From an uncultured Eubacteriales bacterium (GTDB taxonomy: Bacteria; Bacillota; Clostridia; Lachnospirales; Lachnospiraceae), in assembly GCA_900317095.1 (NCBI GenBank), contig ONFL01000069.1, forward strand, positions 1-33,347: a stretch of DNA of 33,347 nucleotides. The letters are read 5' to 3'. Position numbers and translations under genes: made by a program. Below the pieces are notes generated by a model that did no database searches, was not told where the DNA came from, and worked only from the letters and a program-made list of their open reading frames with translations. The first letter of the stretch is position 1, and every line of letters starts with the position of its first letter. Shown here in pieces: positions 9,266-17,649 of the stretch.

Positions 9266-9284
9266 CCCGGGCACAGGGCCCGGG
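9266..9284 (-). other. Intergenic stem-loop between transporter ATPase and phosphodiesterase genes
   Basis: A perfect 7-bp G+C stem (CCCGGGC with GCCCGGG) with a 5-base loop sits in the 69-base gap. On the minus strand it is not followed by a T-run, so it is more likely an mRNA-stability or processing element than a full terminator. It separates the four transporter genes from the catabolic genes. Confidence 0.5.
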
Positions 9285-9318
9285 ATTCCTCATCATATCC
9301 GCTGTATCGCGGAAGGAT

Positions 9319-10326
9319 TTACAGGTAAATACATTCGCCCTTGTCAACGGCCAGATAGATCTCGTCACCGGTCTGGAAGGGTTCCTTGTCACTGAAAAGT
9401 TCGTCCACATCTACCTGCACGCCACCACACATAACGGCATAGCGGATGATATTTCCATGGGGCAGGCTGACAGCGATCCGGCCCTTCATCATATAGGCGT
9501 TCTCCTTCTCAATGGGCTCTTTGGATGCCGCGATGATCTCAGGCCGGAAGGCGACGGTCTCACTTTCCGGGCTCTGACCGGAAACCGTCTTCATCTGCTC
9601 TGCGGTCAGGACATTGTAATGGCCTATGAAAGAAGCTACGAACTTTGTAGCAGGTTTTGTGTAAAGTTCCGTCGGAGAAGCAGACTGCTCTATAACGCCA
9701 TTATACATGAGATGGATCATATCGGACATAACCATGGCCTCTTCCTGGTCGTGGGTTACGAAAATAGCGGTAATCCCCAGCTCCTGCTGGATCCTGCGGA
9801 TCTCGACCTGCAGGGAGTGCCTAAGCAGAGCATCTATGGCAGACAGGGGCTCGTCCAGAAGCAGAACCTTGGGCTCGGTGACAATAGCCCGGGCCAGCGC
9901 GGCCCTCTGCTGCTGTCCGCCGGAGAGCTGGTTTGGATACTGTTTCCTCTGCTCATGCAGACCGACAATATCTACCATCTTGCTGACCCTTTCCTTAATC
10001 TCGGCATCCGGCACCTTCTGCATTTTCAATCCAAAAGCCGCATTCTGTTCCACCGTCATATTAGGGAAAAGACTGTACTGCTGAAAGACCATCCCTATGC
10101 CCCTGTCTTTGGGGCTGACATTGGTGATGTCCTTCCCATCCAGATAAACCTTTCCGGATGTAACGGTCTCCAGCCCTGCCAGGCAGCGGAGCAGCGTACT
10201 CTTGCCGCAGCCGGAAGGACCCAGGAGGGTTACCAGAGTTCCTTTTTCTACTTCCAGATCTATATTTTTGAGAACCTGCTTGTCCCCGTAATTTTTACAT
10301 AATTTTTCAAAGCGAATATATGACAT
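9319..10326 (-). CDS. ABC transporter ATP-binding protein (PotA/UgpC/PhnT-like)
   Basis: 335 residues. Energy-coupling subunit of an importer. Walker A GPSGCGKS, the Q-loop in FQQYSLFPNMTVEQN, signature LSGGQQQR, Walker B VLLLDEPLSAID and the switch His in IFVTHDQEEAM are all present. A C-terminal TOBE-type beta domain (about residues 240-335) follows, as in the CUT1, PotA and 2-aminoethylphosphonate transporter group. ATG start. It begins 14 bases after the second permease gene. Context (a GDPD gene next) suggests import of a phosphorylated head-group compound; spermidine/putrescine or ferric iron are family alternatives not supported by neighbours. Confidence 0.92.
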   Translation of the reverse strand: MSYIRFEKLCKNYGDKQVLKNIDLEVEKGTLVTLLGPSGCGKSTLLRCLAGLETVTSGKVYLDGKDITNVSPKDRGIGMVFQQYSLFPNMTVEQNAAFGLKMQKVPDAEIKERVSKMVDIVGLHEQRKQYPNQLSGGQQQRAALARAIVTEPKVLLLDEPLSAIDALLRHSLQVEIRRIQQELGITAIFVTHDQEEAMVMSDMIHLMYNGVIEQSASPTELYTKPATKFVASFIGHYNVLTAEQMKTVSGQSPESETVAFRPEIIAASKEPIEKENAYMMKGRIAVSLPHGNIIRYAVMCGGVQVDVDELFSDKEPFQTGDEIYLAVDKGECIYL

Positions 10327-10340
10327 GATTTAGCTCCCCT

Positions 10341-11141
10341 CTATTCTGCCTTCTGAGCGGTCTTTCCCTCATGGCTCTGCAGATAAAGTACAACTGCAGC
10401 GATGATAAATGTTACTGCCATGATAACACAGAATACCGCGCTGGACTTCATGCTGTCTGATTTCATTGCCTGATACAGATAGATCTGTACATTCTGCCAC
10501 TGTGACCCTGCCAGATTGCGGACAAGAACATAATCTCCGAATATAATACCGACTGCCAGCAGTGAAGAAACAATAATGGCGGAGAGGATATTGGGAACAA
10601 CAACCTTGAAAAAGGCGTAGATCCGCGTTGCGCCCAGCATCTCCGCAGCCTCCAGCAGGACATTGATGTTAACTGCCCGCATACCGTTGCGGATGCCCTG
10701 ATAGATAAAGGGGAGTATGATGATGCAGTAGGCGCCGATCAGCATGATCAGACGGTTGCCGAGGAATGACTTATTGGAAACATACATGGACAGGATGCTG
10801 ACCGAAAGGATGACACCCTGGATGGTGTAAGGGATCATACAGATGATCTGTACATATTTTTCCAGTCTCGGGAAATAAATTACGGTTACAAACAAAGCCA
10901 GCAGGACGATGACGATGGTGATCGCAATAGGGATCACACAGATCAGCAGCGTTCTGCCCAGACTTGCCAGGAAGTCAGGATCCCGGAACAGCTTTGCGTA
11001 GGTCTCAACTGTAAATCCTTTGGGAATGATGCCGGTCCAATTGGAAAACAGGGAGTAGATCACGGAAATGATCAGGGGGATCAGAAGGTAGATCAGAATA
11101 AGGACCATGGCGACGACCGCGCCTGTATTTTTCTTTTTCAT
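10341..11141 (-). CDS. ABC transporter permease (PotC/PhnV-like)
   Basis: 266 residues with about six membrane helices, starting at residue 7 (VVAMVLILIYLLIPLIISVIY). The EAA loop that docks on the ATPase is visible as EAAEMLGATRIYAFFKVVVPNI. This is the second of two permeases; its start overlaps the preceding permease stop by 4 bases (ATGA), so translation is coupled. Family membership is binding-protein-dependent transport inner-membrane component; the substrate is inferred from context only. Confidence 0.92.
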   Translation of the reverse strand: MKKKNTGAVVAMVLILIYLLIPLIISVIYSLFSNWTGIIPKGFTVETYAKLFRDPDFLASLGRTLLICVIPIAITIVIVLLALFVTVIYFPRLEKYVQIICMIPYTIQGVILSVSILSMYVSNKSFLGNRLIMLIGAYCIIILPFIYQGIRNGMRAVNINVLLEAAEMLGATRIYAFFKVVVPNILSAIIVSSLLAVGIIFGDYVLVRNLAGSQWQNVQIYLYQAMKSDSMKSSAVFCVIMAVTFIIAAVVLYLQSHEGKTAQKAE

Positions 11142-11992
11142 GCTTTAGCCGCCCCCTTCTGGAACCGTTTGCTGATGGCGTTGGTGATAAGGATCATCAC
11201 AACCATAACGATCATCATGGTTACGGAAAGCGCACCGCCCAGACCCTTGCGGATCTGTACCTCGCCGACGAAGCAGCCGGCGATCTGAATAGGCAGCAGC
11301 GCTATGTTATTCATCATCAGCGCGTAAACGGTAGCATAAGCTGCCAGAGCGTTGGCAAAGAGTACACTGAATGTTGATAATATACTGGGCATGAGGACCG
11401 GAATCCCCACCTTGAACCAGAAAGCACTCCTGGAAGCCCCCAGCAGCATGGACGCCTCCTGCCATTCTTTGCGGACTCCCTCAAATGCCGGGATCAGCAG
11501 CAGCGTGGAAAGCGGGATCTGAAAGTAGACGTATATCATGCTTACGCCGCCCGATGTATAAAGATTAAAATTCGCAAGTGCGTCAAAACCCATCTTCTTG
11601 CCAAGCTGTACAAGCACACCTGCGTTGCCAAGCATGATCATGTAGGCAAAGGCAAGCGGAATGCCGGCAAAATTGGAAACCATGTTCAGGATCGCCATAA
11701 ATACATTGTGCAGCCGTCCCTGTACCTGATGGGCAGCCCGCGCGCCGATAAAGGCTATTACAATACCAATGCCCGCTGATATCAGCGAAATCTTTATACT
11801 GTTAATGATCGCCTTCTGATACAGAAGTTTGGAAAATACCTTCTGGTAATTGGCCAGCGTAAAAACCGCGGCTCCCTCATCCGGCTGAAAACTGTTGATG
11901 ATGATCATGATCAGCGGGATGATCTCATACATAACGGCAACGACCAGAAACGGCAGCAGGGCAATCAGATATACATATTTTTTCTTATTCAT
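11138..11992 (-). CDS. ABC transporter permease (PotB/PhnU-like)
   Basis: 284 residues with an N-terminal helix (YVYLIALLPFLVVAVMY) and five further hydrophobic segments. The EAA loop EASMLLGASRSAFWFKVGIPVLMPS is present. It pairs with the following permease as a heterodimer. A stem-loop terminator lies between it and the substrate-binding gene, so its expression is probably lower than that of the binding protein. Confidence 0.92.
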   Translation of the reverse strand: MNKKKYVYLIALLPFLVVAVMYEIIPLIMIIINSFQPDEGAAVFTLANYQKVFSKLLYQKAIINSIKISLISAGIGIVIAFIGARAAHQVQGRLHNVFMAILNMVSNFAGIPLAFAYMIMLGNAGVLVQLGKKMGFDALANFNLYTSGGVSMIYVYFQIPLSTLLLIPAFEGVRKEWQEASMLLGASRSAFWFKVGIPVLMPSILSTFSVLFANALAAYATVYALMMNNIALLPIQIAGCFVGEVQIRKGLGGALSVTMMIVMVVMILITNAISKRFQKGAAKA

Positions 11993-12028
11993 GTTCCTCT
12001 CCCTGATTGACGAATGCGCTTAAACCCC

Positions 12029-12058
12029 AAAAAGGGGCGCACAGTCTGTACGCCCCTT
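12029..12058 (-). terminator. Partial terminator between substrate-binding gene and permeases
   Basis: On the minus strand an 8-bp stem (AAGGGGCG with CGCCCCTT, 12032-12058) is followed by a run of five T at 12029-12033. It directly follows the binding-protein gene. Such elements usually let some transcription through, so that the binding protein is made in excess over the permeases. Confidence 0.8.
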
Positions 12059-12118
12059 CGCAGATTGATTAAGTTCTCTTCAAAGCATACATGTGATGCA
12101 GATGAACCAGCACTTTGA

Positions 12119-13276
12119 TTATTTGTTCAGAAGAGGAAGGATCTCCTCGTTCCATCTGGTCTGTACTTCCTCACATGCCTTGGCATAGGCATCGTTGTCC
12201 GTCATGGGAACTGCATTCGCATAGTCCGAAGCCGGGAATGTCTTTGCCTGGATGTCTTCCGGTACTGTATAGTCGGTTCTTGTAGGGATACCGCCTGCCT
12301 CAGCCAGATAAGACTGGCCTTCATCACTGAACATAACCTCTCTTGTCAGAGCGGCTGCATTGGGATGAGGGGCATATTTGTTGATGACAGATGCGTAACC
12401 GGACATGATGGCGCCGTCCTGCGGGATGGTTGCTTCCATATTGTAGTTGGTGATGGCATCCTTGTAGCCGATGCCGGTGAAGCTCCATACAACACCGACC
12501 TGGATCTCGCCGGTCTCAAAGTTCTGCTGAACAATGTCGAGCGTGTTGATCCGGCCGTCCTCAGCCAGCTTTGTCCAGAAATCAAATGCAGGGTCCAGAT
12601 TGTTAAGGTCGCCGCCGAAAGCATATGCGGAAGCGATGACAGCTGCCTGGGCATTGCCGCCGCCGATATCGCCGAGGGCTACCTTATAGCTGCCGTTCTT
12701 GATGTCCTCCCAGGATGTGGGGGCTTTCTCACCGTTCAGCTGGTCGTTGTTGGAAAGGAATGTGGTAACACCTGTATAGGCGATCATCCACTTGCCGTCC
12801 TCTCCCTTGGCCCAGTCAGGTACCTTATCCCAGTAAGAGGTCTTGTAGCCCTGTACAAGGTCTTCTTCAATGGCCTGGTTGCCGAAGCCCTGACCTACAT
12901 CGCCCATGTCCTTTGTGGCGTTCTCACCCTCGGTCTTGAACATCTGCAGTTCCTCAGAGGAAGACATATCGGCATCGGTATGGGCAAGACCGTAATTGTC
13001 TTTCATATTGGCCCAGAGCAGATCCCAGTTAGCCCAGGAGTCCGGCATGCCGACGGACTGAACCTCTCCCTCTTCCTTGGCGGCAGCTGTGATCTCGTCC
13101 AGGGTCTTGCTGTTCAGATCCTCGCCGGAACCTTCTGCCGCTCCTTCCGCGCTTTCAGCAGCAGCAGATTCTGCCTCCGTTGAAGGGGTGGAAGATGAGC
13201 TTCCTCCGCAGGCTGCCAGTGTCATGGACATAGCCAGCGCTGCAGCCGTTACTGCAAATACTTTCCTTTTTTTCAT
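12119..13276 (-). CDS. Extracellular substrate-binding lipoprotein of ABC importer (PotD/AfuA/PhnS-like fold)
   Basis: 385 residues. The signal peptide is lipoprotein-type with lipobox LAAC and Cys23 as the expected lipid anchor, followed by a Ser/Ala/Glu-rich linker to about residue 53. The mature domain has the features of family 1/6 bacterial binding proteins: a TLDEITAAAKEEGEV start, APTSWEDIKNGSYKVAL, and a WSFTGIGYK aromatic patch that could face the ligand. The ligand is not deducible from sequence. Relatives of this fold bind polyamines, ferric iron, sugar phosphates or 2-aminoethylphosphonate. As the first gene of a train with GDPD and eutABC, a glycerophosphodiester ligand is plausible. 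ATG follows AAAGGAGGAGAAGAAAC. Confidence 0.9.
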   Translation of the reverse strand: MKKRKVFAVTAAALAMSMTLAACGGSSSSTPSTEAESAAAESAEGAAEGSGEDLNSKTLDEITAAAKEEGEVQSVGMPDSWANWDLLWANMKDNYGLAHTDADMSSSEELQMFKTEGENATKDMGDVGQGFGNQAIEEDLVQGYKTSYWDKVPDWAKGEDGKWMIAYTGVTTFLSNNDQLNGEKAPTSWEDIKNGSYKVALGDIGGGNAQAAVIASAYAFGGDLNNLDPAFDFWTKLAEDGRINTLDIVQQNFETGEIQVGVVWSFTGIGYKDAITNYNMEATIPQDGAIMSGYASVINKYAPHPNAAALTREVMFSDEGQSYLAEAGGIPTRTDYTVPEDIQAKTFPASDYANAVPMTDNDAYAKACEEVQTRWNEEILPLLNK

Positions 13277-13305
13277 GTTTCTTCTCCTCCTTTAATATGA
13301 AAAGG

Positions 13306-13404
13306 CTGCTATAGCCCCTTTCTCTAACAGGATCCTCTCTGAGGTCCTTCATTAGCAGAAAACATGCCATGTACGGCAGCACAGATATGTCCGCACAGGC
13401 ATGT
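13306..13404 (-). promoter_or_regulatory. Structured 5' leader of the transporter-eut train
   Basis: Two nested hairpins lie between the likely promoter area and the ribosome site. The distal one pairs ACATGCC (13362-13368) with GGCATGT (13398-13404) and continues inward with a G-U containing second helix (GTGCGG with CCGTAC). The proximal one pairs CTGCTA (13306-13311) with TAGCAG (13353-13358), with a smaller AGGA/TCCT arm inside. It ends about 13 bases before the AAAGGAGG site. I do not recognise a cobalamin riboswitch or the paired ANTAR-type hairpins of EutV targets. It may be a regulatory RNA of unknown class or simply a folded leader. Confidence 0.4.
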
Positions 13405-13690
13405 CCATACATATGAAATCGTACCATTTCCGCAATTAAAAATAAAGAGGCTTATTGTCAGATAAAGTGACAAAAAAATGAATCCATTTTCTCTGTTTTC
13501 CACATGGAAATTTCAATCATTCCTTATATGGAAAATAAAAGTTTTATGATAACCGGAGAAAAATAGAATACAGCGATTCTCCACACTATATTGAGCCGGC
13601 ATATTGATTTTTTTCGCACAATATGTTATGTTTAACGATAATAGCCGTCAACGTCAATGCGTTAACCCGTTAAATTGATAAATTGTGCAG
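13405..13690. other. A+T-rich divergent intergenic region
   Basis: This stretch separates the two divergent transporters and is clearly more A+T-rich than the genes. It holds a 14-base palindrome, TTTCCACATGGAAA, near 13498-13511, and an inverted pair TTTAACG...CGTTAAA near 13631-13676. These could be regulator sites. I see no gene in it. The minus-strand promoter for the eut train must lie here, but no candidate stands out. Confidence 0.45.
13604..13632 (+). promoter_or_regulatory. Candidate sigma-A promoter for the opp operon
   Basis: TTGATT (13604-13609) and TATGTT (13627-13632) are separated by exactly 17 bases in an A+T-rich stretch. This is upstream of oppD, with about 150 bases of leader. 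The -10 box is imperfect. Confidence 0.45.
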
Positions 13691-13697
13691 AACAACC

Positions 13698-13770
13698 AAA
13701 AAATCCCCTTTGGGGAACCGGATCTTCTGCGCATGATCAGGCGCTTTACATGCGCCTCCTTTTCTTTTTC
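13698..13770 (+). promoter_or_regulatory. Leader of oppD with two mutually exclusive hairpins
   Basis: GCGCATG (13729-13735) can pair with CATGCGC (13749-13755). The alternative pairing of GGCGC (13740-13744) with GCGCC (13752-13756) is followed by a pyrimidine-rich TCCTTTTCTTTTT tract. The two share bases and cannot coexist, as in attenuators. A third hairpin, TCCCC/GGGGA at 13704-13716, has a T6 run only when read on the minus strand, so it may stop antisense transcription. Confidence 0.4.
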
Positions 13771-13782
13771 AGTGGTGATTCA

Positions 13783-14790
13783 ATGTCAGAAAATGAAGTC
13801 ATACTAGATGTCAGAGACCTGTGCGTCCGCTTTAATACCGTGGAAGGCACCGTGCAGGCTGTGAACAACCTGAACTATACTCTGCATAAGGGCGAGATCC
13901 TCGGTATCTGCGGTGAAAGCGGCAGCGGCAAGAGCGTATCTTCCCTGGCTGTCATGCACCTGATCCCGGATCCGCCCGGCCGGATCACCGGCGGACAGAT
14001 CCTTTATAAAGGAAAAGATCTTACGAAGATCTCCGATAAGGAGATGGAGAAGATCCGGGGGAACGAGATCTCCATGATCTTCCAGGAGCCCATGACTTCT
14101 CTGAATCCTATCATCCGCTGCGGCGCGCAGATTGCTGAATCCCTGCAGCTGCATGACGGCATGAACAAGAAGGACGCCATGCAGGCCGCCATCGGACTCA
14201 TGAAGGATGTCGGCATTGCCGATCCTGCTGTACGGGCTTATGAATATCCGCACCAGATGTCCGGCGGTATGCGGCAGCGTATCATGATTGCCATGGCCCT
14301 GGCATGCAAGCCGCAGATCCTGATCGCGGATGAACCTACCACTGCCCTCGACGTCACGATCCAGGCACAGATCCTGGATCTGATCCGCAAGCTGAACAAA
14401 GAACTGGGAACCTCCGTTCTGTTCATCACCCATGACCTGGGCGTTGTAAGTGAGCTCTGCCAGAGCGTCATTGTTATGTATGACGGCGTTGTCGTGGAAA
14501 GTGCCAGTGCGCAGGACATCTTCTCCGCACCGCTGCATCCTTACACACGCGGGCTGCTGGCTGCGATCCCCAGGATCACGAAGGACCGGCCTCCTCTGGA
14601 GACCATAGAGGGAACTGTGCCCAATCCTACTGAACAGATACCGGGCTGCAGTTTCTGGCCCAGATGTAAGAATGCCTGTGAGATCTGCAAGAAGAAAGAA
14701 CCTCCGGAGATCAGCATGCCGGGAGACCGGCGGGTAAAGTGCTGGCTGTATGCTTCAGAGGAACAGAAAGGAGAGCCTGCAGGTGAGTAA
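13783..14790 (+). CDS. oppD: Oligopeptide/dipeptide ABC transporter ATP-binding protein OppD
   Basis: 335 residues. First ATPase of a peptide-type importer. Walker A GESGSGKS, signature MSGGMRQR, Walker [13 protein letters not shown] and the switch His in FITHDLG are visible. The C-terminal oligopeptide-transporter tail carries a cysteine cluster ([14 protein letters not shown]), which in this family can bind an iron-sulfur cluster. I chose ATG 13783 because the similarity starts at once after it; an upstream in-frame ATG at 13675 would read through the leader hairpins. The ribosome site is weak (GGTGAT close to the start). It overlaps oppF by 8 bases. Confidence 0.93.
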   Translation: MSENEVILDVRDLCVRFNTVEGTVQAVNNLNYTLHKGEILGICGESGSGKSVSSLAVMHLIPDPPGRITGGQILYKGKDLTKISDKEMEKIRGNEISMIFQEPMTSLNPIIRCGAQIAESLQLHDGMNKKDAMQAAIGLMKDVGIADPAVRAYEYPHQMSGGMRQRIMIAMALACKPQILIADEPTTALDVTIQAQILDLIRKLNKELGTSVLFITHDLGVVSELCQSVIVMYDGVVVESASAQDIFSAPLHPYTRGLLAAIPRITKDRPPLETIEGTVPNPTEQIPGCSFWPRCKNACEICKKKEPPEISMPGDRRVKCWLYASEEQKGEPAGE

Positions 14791-15787
14791 TGAACAGAAT
14801 GTCCTGCTCCACGCAGAGCATTTAAAAGTATATTACAGGGGGAAGAACAAGAAGACCGGTCCCGTCAAGGCTGTGGACGACGTCACATTTGATATCATGC
14901 ACGGCGAGACTTTCGGTGTGGTCGGCGAGAGCGGCTGCGGCAAAAGTACTCTTGGACGGGCACTGATCCGCCTGCTTCCCATCACAGACGGCACTGTTAC
15001 GCTGGATGGAGAAGATATCAGCACATTAAAGGGGTCTGAGCTTAAGAGCATGCGCAAAAAGGCACAGATCATTTTCCAGGATCCGTCCGCCTGCCTGAAT
15101 CCGCGCAGAACGATCCGCCAGATCATCAGCGAACCTTTCCAGATCCACGGAATGACGGACAAGGCCGCGATTGACAGCCAGATCAATGAGCTGATCCACC
15201 TGGTCGGCCTGGATGACTATCATCTCAGCCGCTACCCTCATGAGCTCTCCGGCGGACAGAAACAGCGTGTCGGCATAGCCCGGGCACTGGCTCTCAAACC
15301 GCAGCTGATCATCTGTGACGAAGCGGTATCCGCGCTGGACGTTTCCATTCAGGCCCAGGTCCTCAACCTGCTGCAGAGCCTGAAGGAAAAGCTGGGACTG
15401 ACCTATTTCTTTATCTCCCACAATCTCAACGTCGTCTACCAGGTCAGCGACCGGGTCGCGGTCATGTATCTGGGAAGGATCGTGGAACTGGCTGATTATG
15501 ACCAGCTCTATGAGAAGAGATATCACCCCTATACACAGGCACTGCTGTCCGCGATCCCGCAGGTCGGCGGCAATGGCATCTCCGAACGGATCCATCTGGA
15601 AGGCGAGGTTCCCAGTCCTTCCAACCCGCCCTCCGGCTGCCATCTGCATGCCCGCTGTCCCCATGCCTGCCCCATCTGCAGTGAGAGGGCTCCCGCCCTG
15701 CAGGAGATCGCCCCGGGTCATTTCGTAGCCTGTCATATTTATGACGCGGCTATCCCGGCAGACAAGAGACCTTCCGCCGGGATATAA
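14783..15787 (+). CDS. oppF: Oligopeptide/dipeptide ABC transporter ATP-binding protein OppF
   Basis: 334 residues, partner ATPase of OppD. Walker A GESGCGKS, signature LSGGQKQR, Walker B LIICDEAVSALD and FISHNLN are present. The C-terminal tail again has the cysteine pattern (CHLHARCPHACPIC). I chose GTG 14783, ten bases after AAAGGAG and overlapping the oppD stop; the in-frame ATG at 14750 lies deep in oppD without a ribosome site. Coupled translation with oppD is likely. Confidence 0.93.
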   Translation: MSNEQNVLLHAEHLKVYYRGKNKKTGPVKAVDDVTFDIMHGETFGVVGESGCGKSTLGRALIRLLPITDGTVTLDGEDISTLKGSELKSMRKKAQIIFQDPSACLNPRRTIRQIISEPFQIHGMTDKAAIDSQINELIHLVGLDDYHLSRYPHELSGGQKQRVGIARALALKPQLIICDEAVSALDVSIQAQVLNLLQSLKEKLGLTYFFISHNLNVVYQVSDRVAVMYLGRIVELADYDQLYEKRYHPYTQALLSAIPQVGGNGISERIHLEGEVPSPSNPPSGCHLHARCPHACPICSERAPALQEIAPGHFVACHIYDAAIPADKRPSAGI

Positions 15788-15907
15788 TCAAGGCCGGCTG
15801 CTTAAAAGCCCTGATTCAAAGACTGCCGCCGTCAGGAATGTCTGCTCTCAGGCAGCATCCTGCCCCGCGTATGTCTCAGAATATATTTTTTATAATAAGG
15901 AGGAAAC

Positions 15908-17554
15908 ATGATGAAAAAGAAATTTCTTGCCGGCGCCCTCGTCGCAGTGATGGCGCTTGGTCTTGCCGCCTGCGGCGGCTCCGGTTCTGCCAAGAGCGAA
16001 AGCGGTGCAGAAACCGCCGCGGCAGCTGAGGGAGGCAGCACGCTTGGCTCGAACGGTTCAACCGTTGTCGTAGCCGTAGAATCCGGATTTTCCACTCTGG
16101 ATCCCGGATATGTATATGAGAAGTACCCTCCGCTGGTTGTAAATGCCTGCTATGAGACACTTTTCAAGTTCAACGGCAAGGATGACGCTCCCCAGCCCAG
16201 CCTTGCAGACAGTTATGAATTTTCCGAGGATAATAAGACCCTCACTGTAAAGCTGAAAGACGGTATCACATTTGCCAGCGGCAATACCATGACCAGTGCC
16301 GACGTTGCTTTTAGTATCATGCGCTGTAAAAACCTGAAAGGAAGCCCTTCCTTCATGTGCGATACCATCGACAGCATTGATACGCCGGATGACAAGACTG
16401 TTGTCTTCCATCTGAACACACCGGACAGCGGCATCCTTGCCAAACTGACCTACGCTTCCATGTCTGTCCTCGACAGCAAGGTCGTAAAGGAAAATGGCGG
16501 TACAGATGCAGCAGATGCTTCAACAAAGGATACTGCACAGACTTATCTTAATTCCACCAGTGCAGGTTCCGGCATGTATGTACTGACCAGCTACACAAAG
16601 GACGAGGAGATCGTTCTTGATAAGAATCCCAACTACTGGGGCACAGCTACCAACGTTGACAAGTATGTCATCAAGCTGCAGGGCGATGCCAACTCTCAGA
16701 TGATGATGCTCTCCCAGGGTGACGTCGATGTTGCCATGAACCTTACAGATGATACCATGGCAGAGCTCGATGGAACAGAAGGCGTAGCAACCATCAATAC
16801 CCCCACCAAGTCCATCGGCTTCCTGATGATGAACATGGACAAGAACATCGGCGGCCCGGTTGCTGATCCCAAGGTACAGCAGGCTATCCGCAAAGCTATT
16901 GACTATCCCGGCATGCGCACCATCAGCGGCAGCGGCTCCGTTACTCCCAACTCCTTCATCCAGGTCGGCTTCCTCGGCAACAGCGGCGAAAGACCGGATG
17001 ACTACCGCAATGTTGACGAAGCAAAGCAGCTCCTCGCAGACGCCGGATATCCCGACGGCTTCGACATTAATCTCGATGTTGTCAGCGACCTGAGCCTTGA
17101 GGGCGTTGCCATGACAGACTTCGCGCAGAAGGTAAAGGACGATCTGGCTGAGGTCGGCATTAACTGCAACATTGTTTCCAGAGCATGGGACGGCGGATAT
17201 GGCGAAGACTACCGCGACGGCAAGCTCGGCTTCACCGTTATGTACTGGGGCACAGACTACAACGATCCCAACGTTCAGCTTCCTTTCCTGCCCGGCCAGG
17301 AAGTCGGCCTCCGCGCCGGATGGACCGCAGATATGGATCCTGAACTTGCCGCCCTCAACGACAAGACACTCAACGCTACAGACAACGACGCCCGTGCCGC
17401 CGTTCTCAAGGAGATCCAGGACAAGACCTATGAAAACGGTCCTTTCATCGTTCTCACACAGGCTCCTGCCCATGTCGGCTACAACACACGTCTGGACGGT
17501 GTAAACTTCTCCGATCCTTACGCGCTGGATGTTACCCTGATCAACATCAAATAA
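15908..17554 (+). CDS. oppA: Peptide/nickel-type substrate-binding lipoprotein (family 5)
   Basis: 548 residues. Lipoprotein signal with lipobox LAAC (Cys22 from the first Met), then the SBP family 5 fold. The family start STVVVAVESGFSTLDPGYVYEKYPPLVVNACYETLFKF is split over lobes, and the ADVAFSIMRCKNLKGSP segment matches the usual DV-FS pattern. It ends in a typical YALDVTLINIK tail. The ligand (peptide, nickel chelate, opine or other) is not predictable. AAGGAGG precedes a double ATG (15908 and 15911), and either may be used. It sits between the ATPase and permease genes and is followed by a stem-loop. The gap 15788-15907 holds small inverted repeats but no clear promoter. Confidence 0.92.
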   Translation: MMKKKFLAGALVAVMALGLAACGGSGSAKSESGAETAAAAEGGSTLGSNGSTVVVAVESGFSTLDPGYVYEKYPPLVVNACYETLFKFNGKDDAPQPSLADSYEFSEDNKTLTVKLKDGITFASGNTMTSADVAFSIMRCKNLKGSPSFMCDTIDSIDTPDDKTVVFHLNTPDSGILAKLTYASMSVLDSKVVKENGGTDAADASTKDTAQTYLNSTSAGSGMYVLTSYTKDEEIVLDKNPNYWGTATNVDKYVIKLQGDANSQMMMLSQGDVDVAMNLTDDTMAELDGTEGVATINTPTKSIGFLMMNMDKNIGGPVADPKVQQAIRKAIDYPGMRTISGSGSVTPNSFIQVGFLGNSGERPDDYRNVDEAKQLLADAGYPDGFDINLDVVSDLSLEGVAMTDFAQKVKDDLAEVGINCNIVSRAWDGGYGEDYRDGKLGFTVMYWGTDYNDPNVQLPFLPGQEVGLRAGWTADMDPELAALNDKTLNATDNDARAAVLKEIQDKTYENGPFIVLTQAPAHVGYNTRLDGVNFSDPYALDVTLINIK

Positions 17555-17576
17555 TATTTAGGACTTAAAACCTGAC

Positions 17577-17608
17577 CGGACCCGTGGTTTGCGGAACTTA
17601 CGGGTCCG
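17577..17608 (+). terminator. Stem-loop (partial terminator) after oppA
   Basis: Nine-base perfect stem CGGACCCGT (17577-17585) with ACGGGTCCG (17600-17608), then CTTTATATCTTT. The T-run is weak, so it likely reduces, but does not abolish, transcription into oppB. It can also protect the oppA transcript 3' end. Confidence 0.7.
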
Positions 17609-17649
17609 CTTTATATCTTTATCAAGAATGCAAAGAGGTGCTTTTTTCC

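Noticed and set aside
9103..10302. Plus-strand open frame of 399 codons opposite the transporter ATPase
   Set aside because: The minus strand carries unmistakable Walker and signature motifs; the plus frame is a shadow.
13277..13440. Cobalamin riboswitch or EutV-type hairpin pair before the eut train
   Set aside because: I looked for the B12-box style conserved core and for twin hairpins with matching loops and found neither. The structure present does not match.
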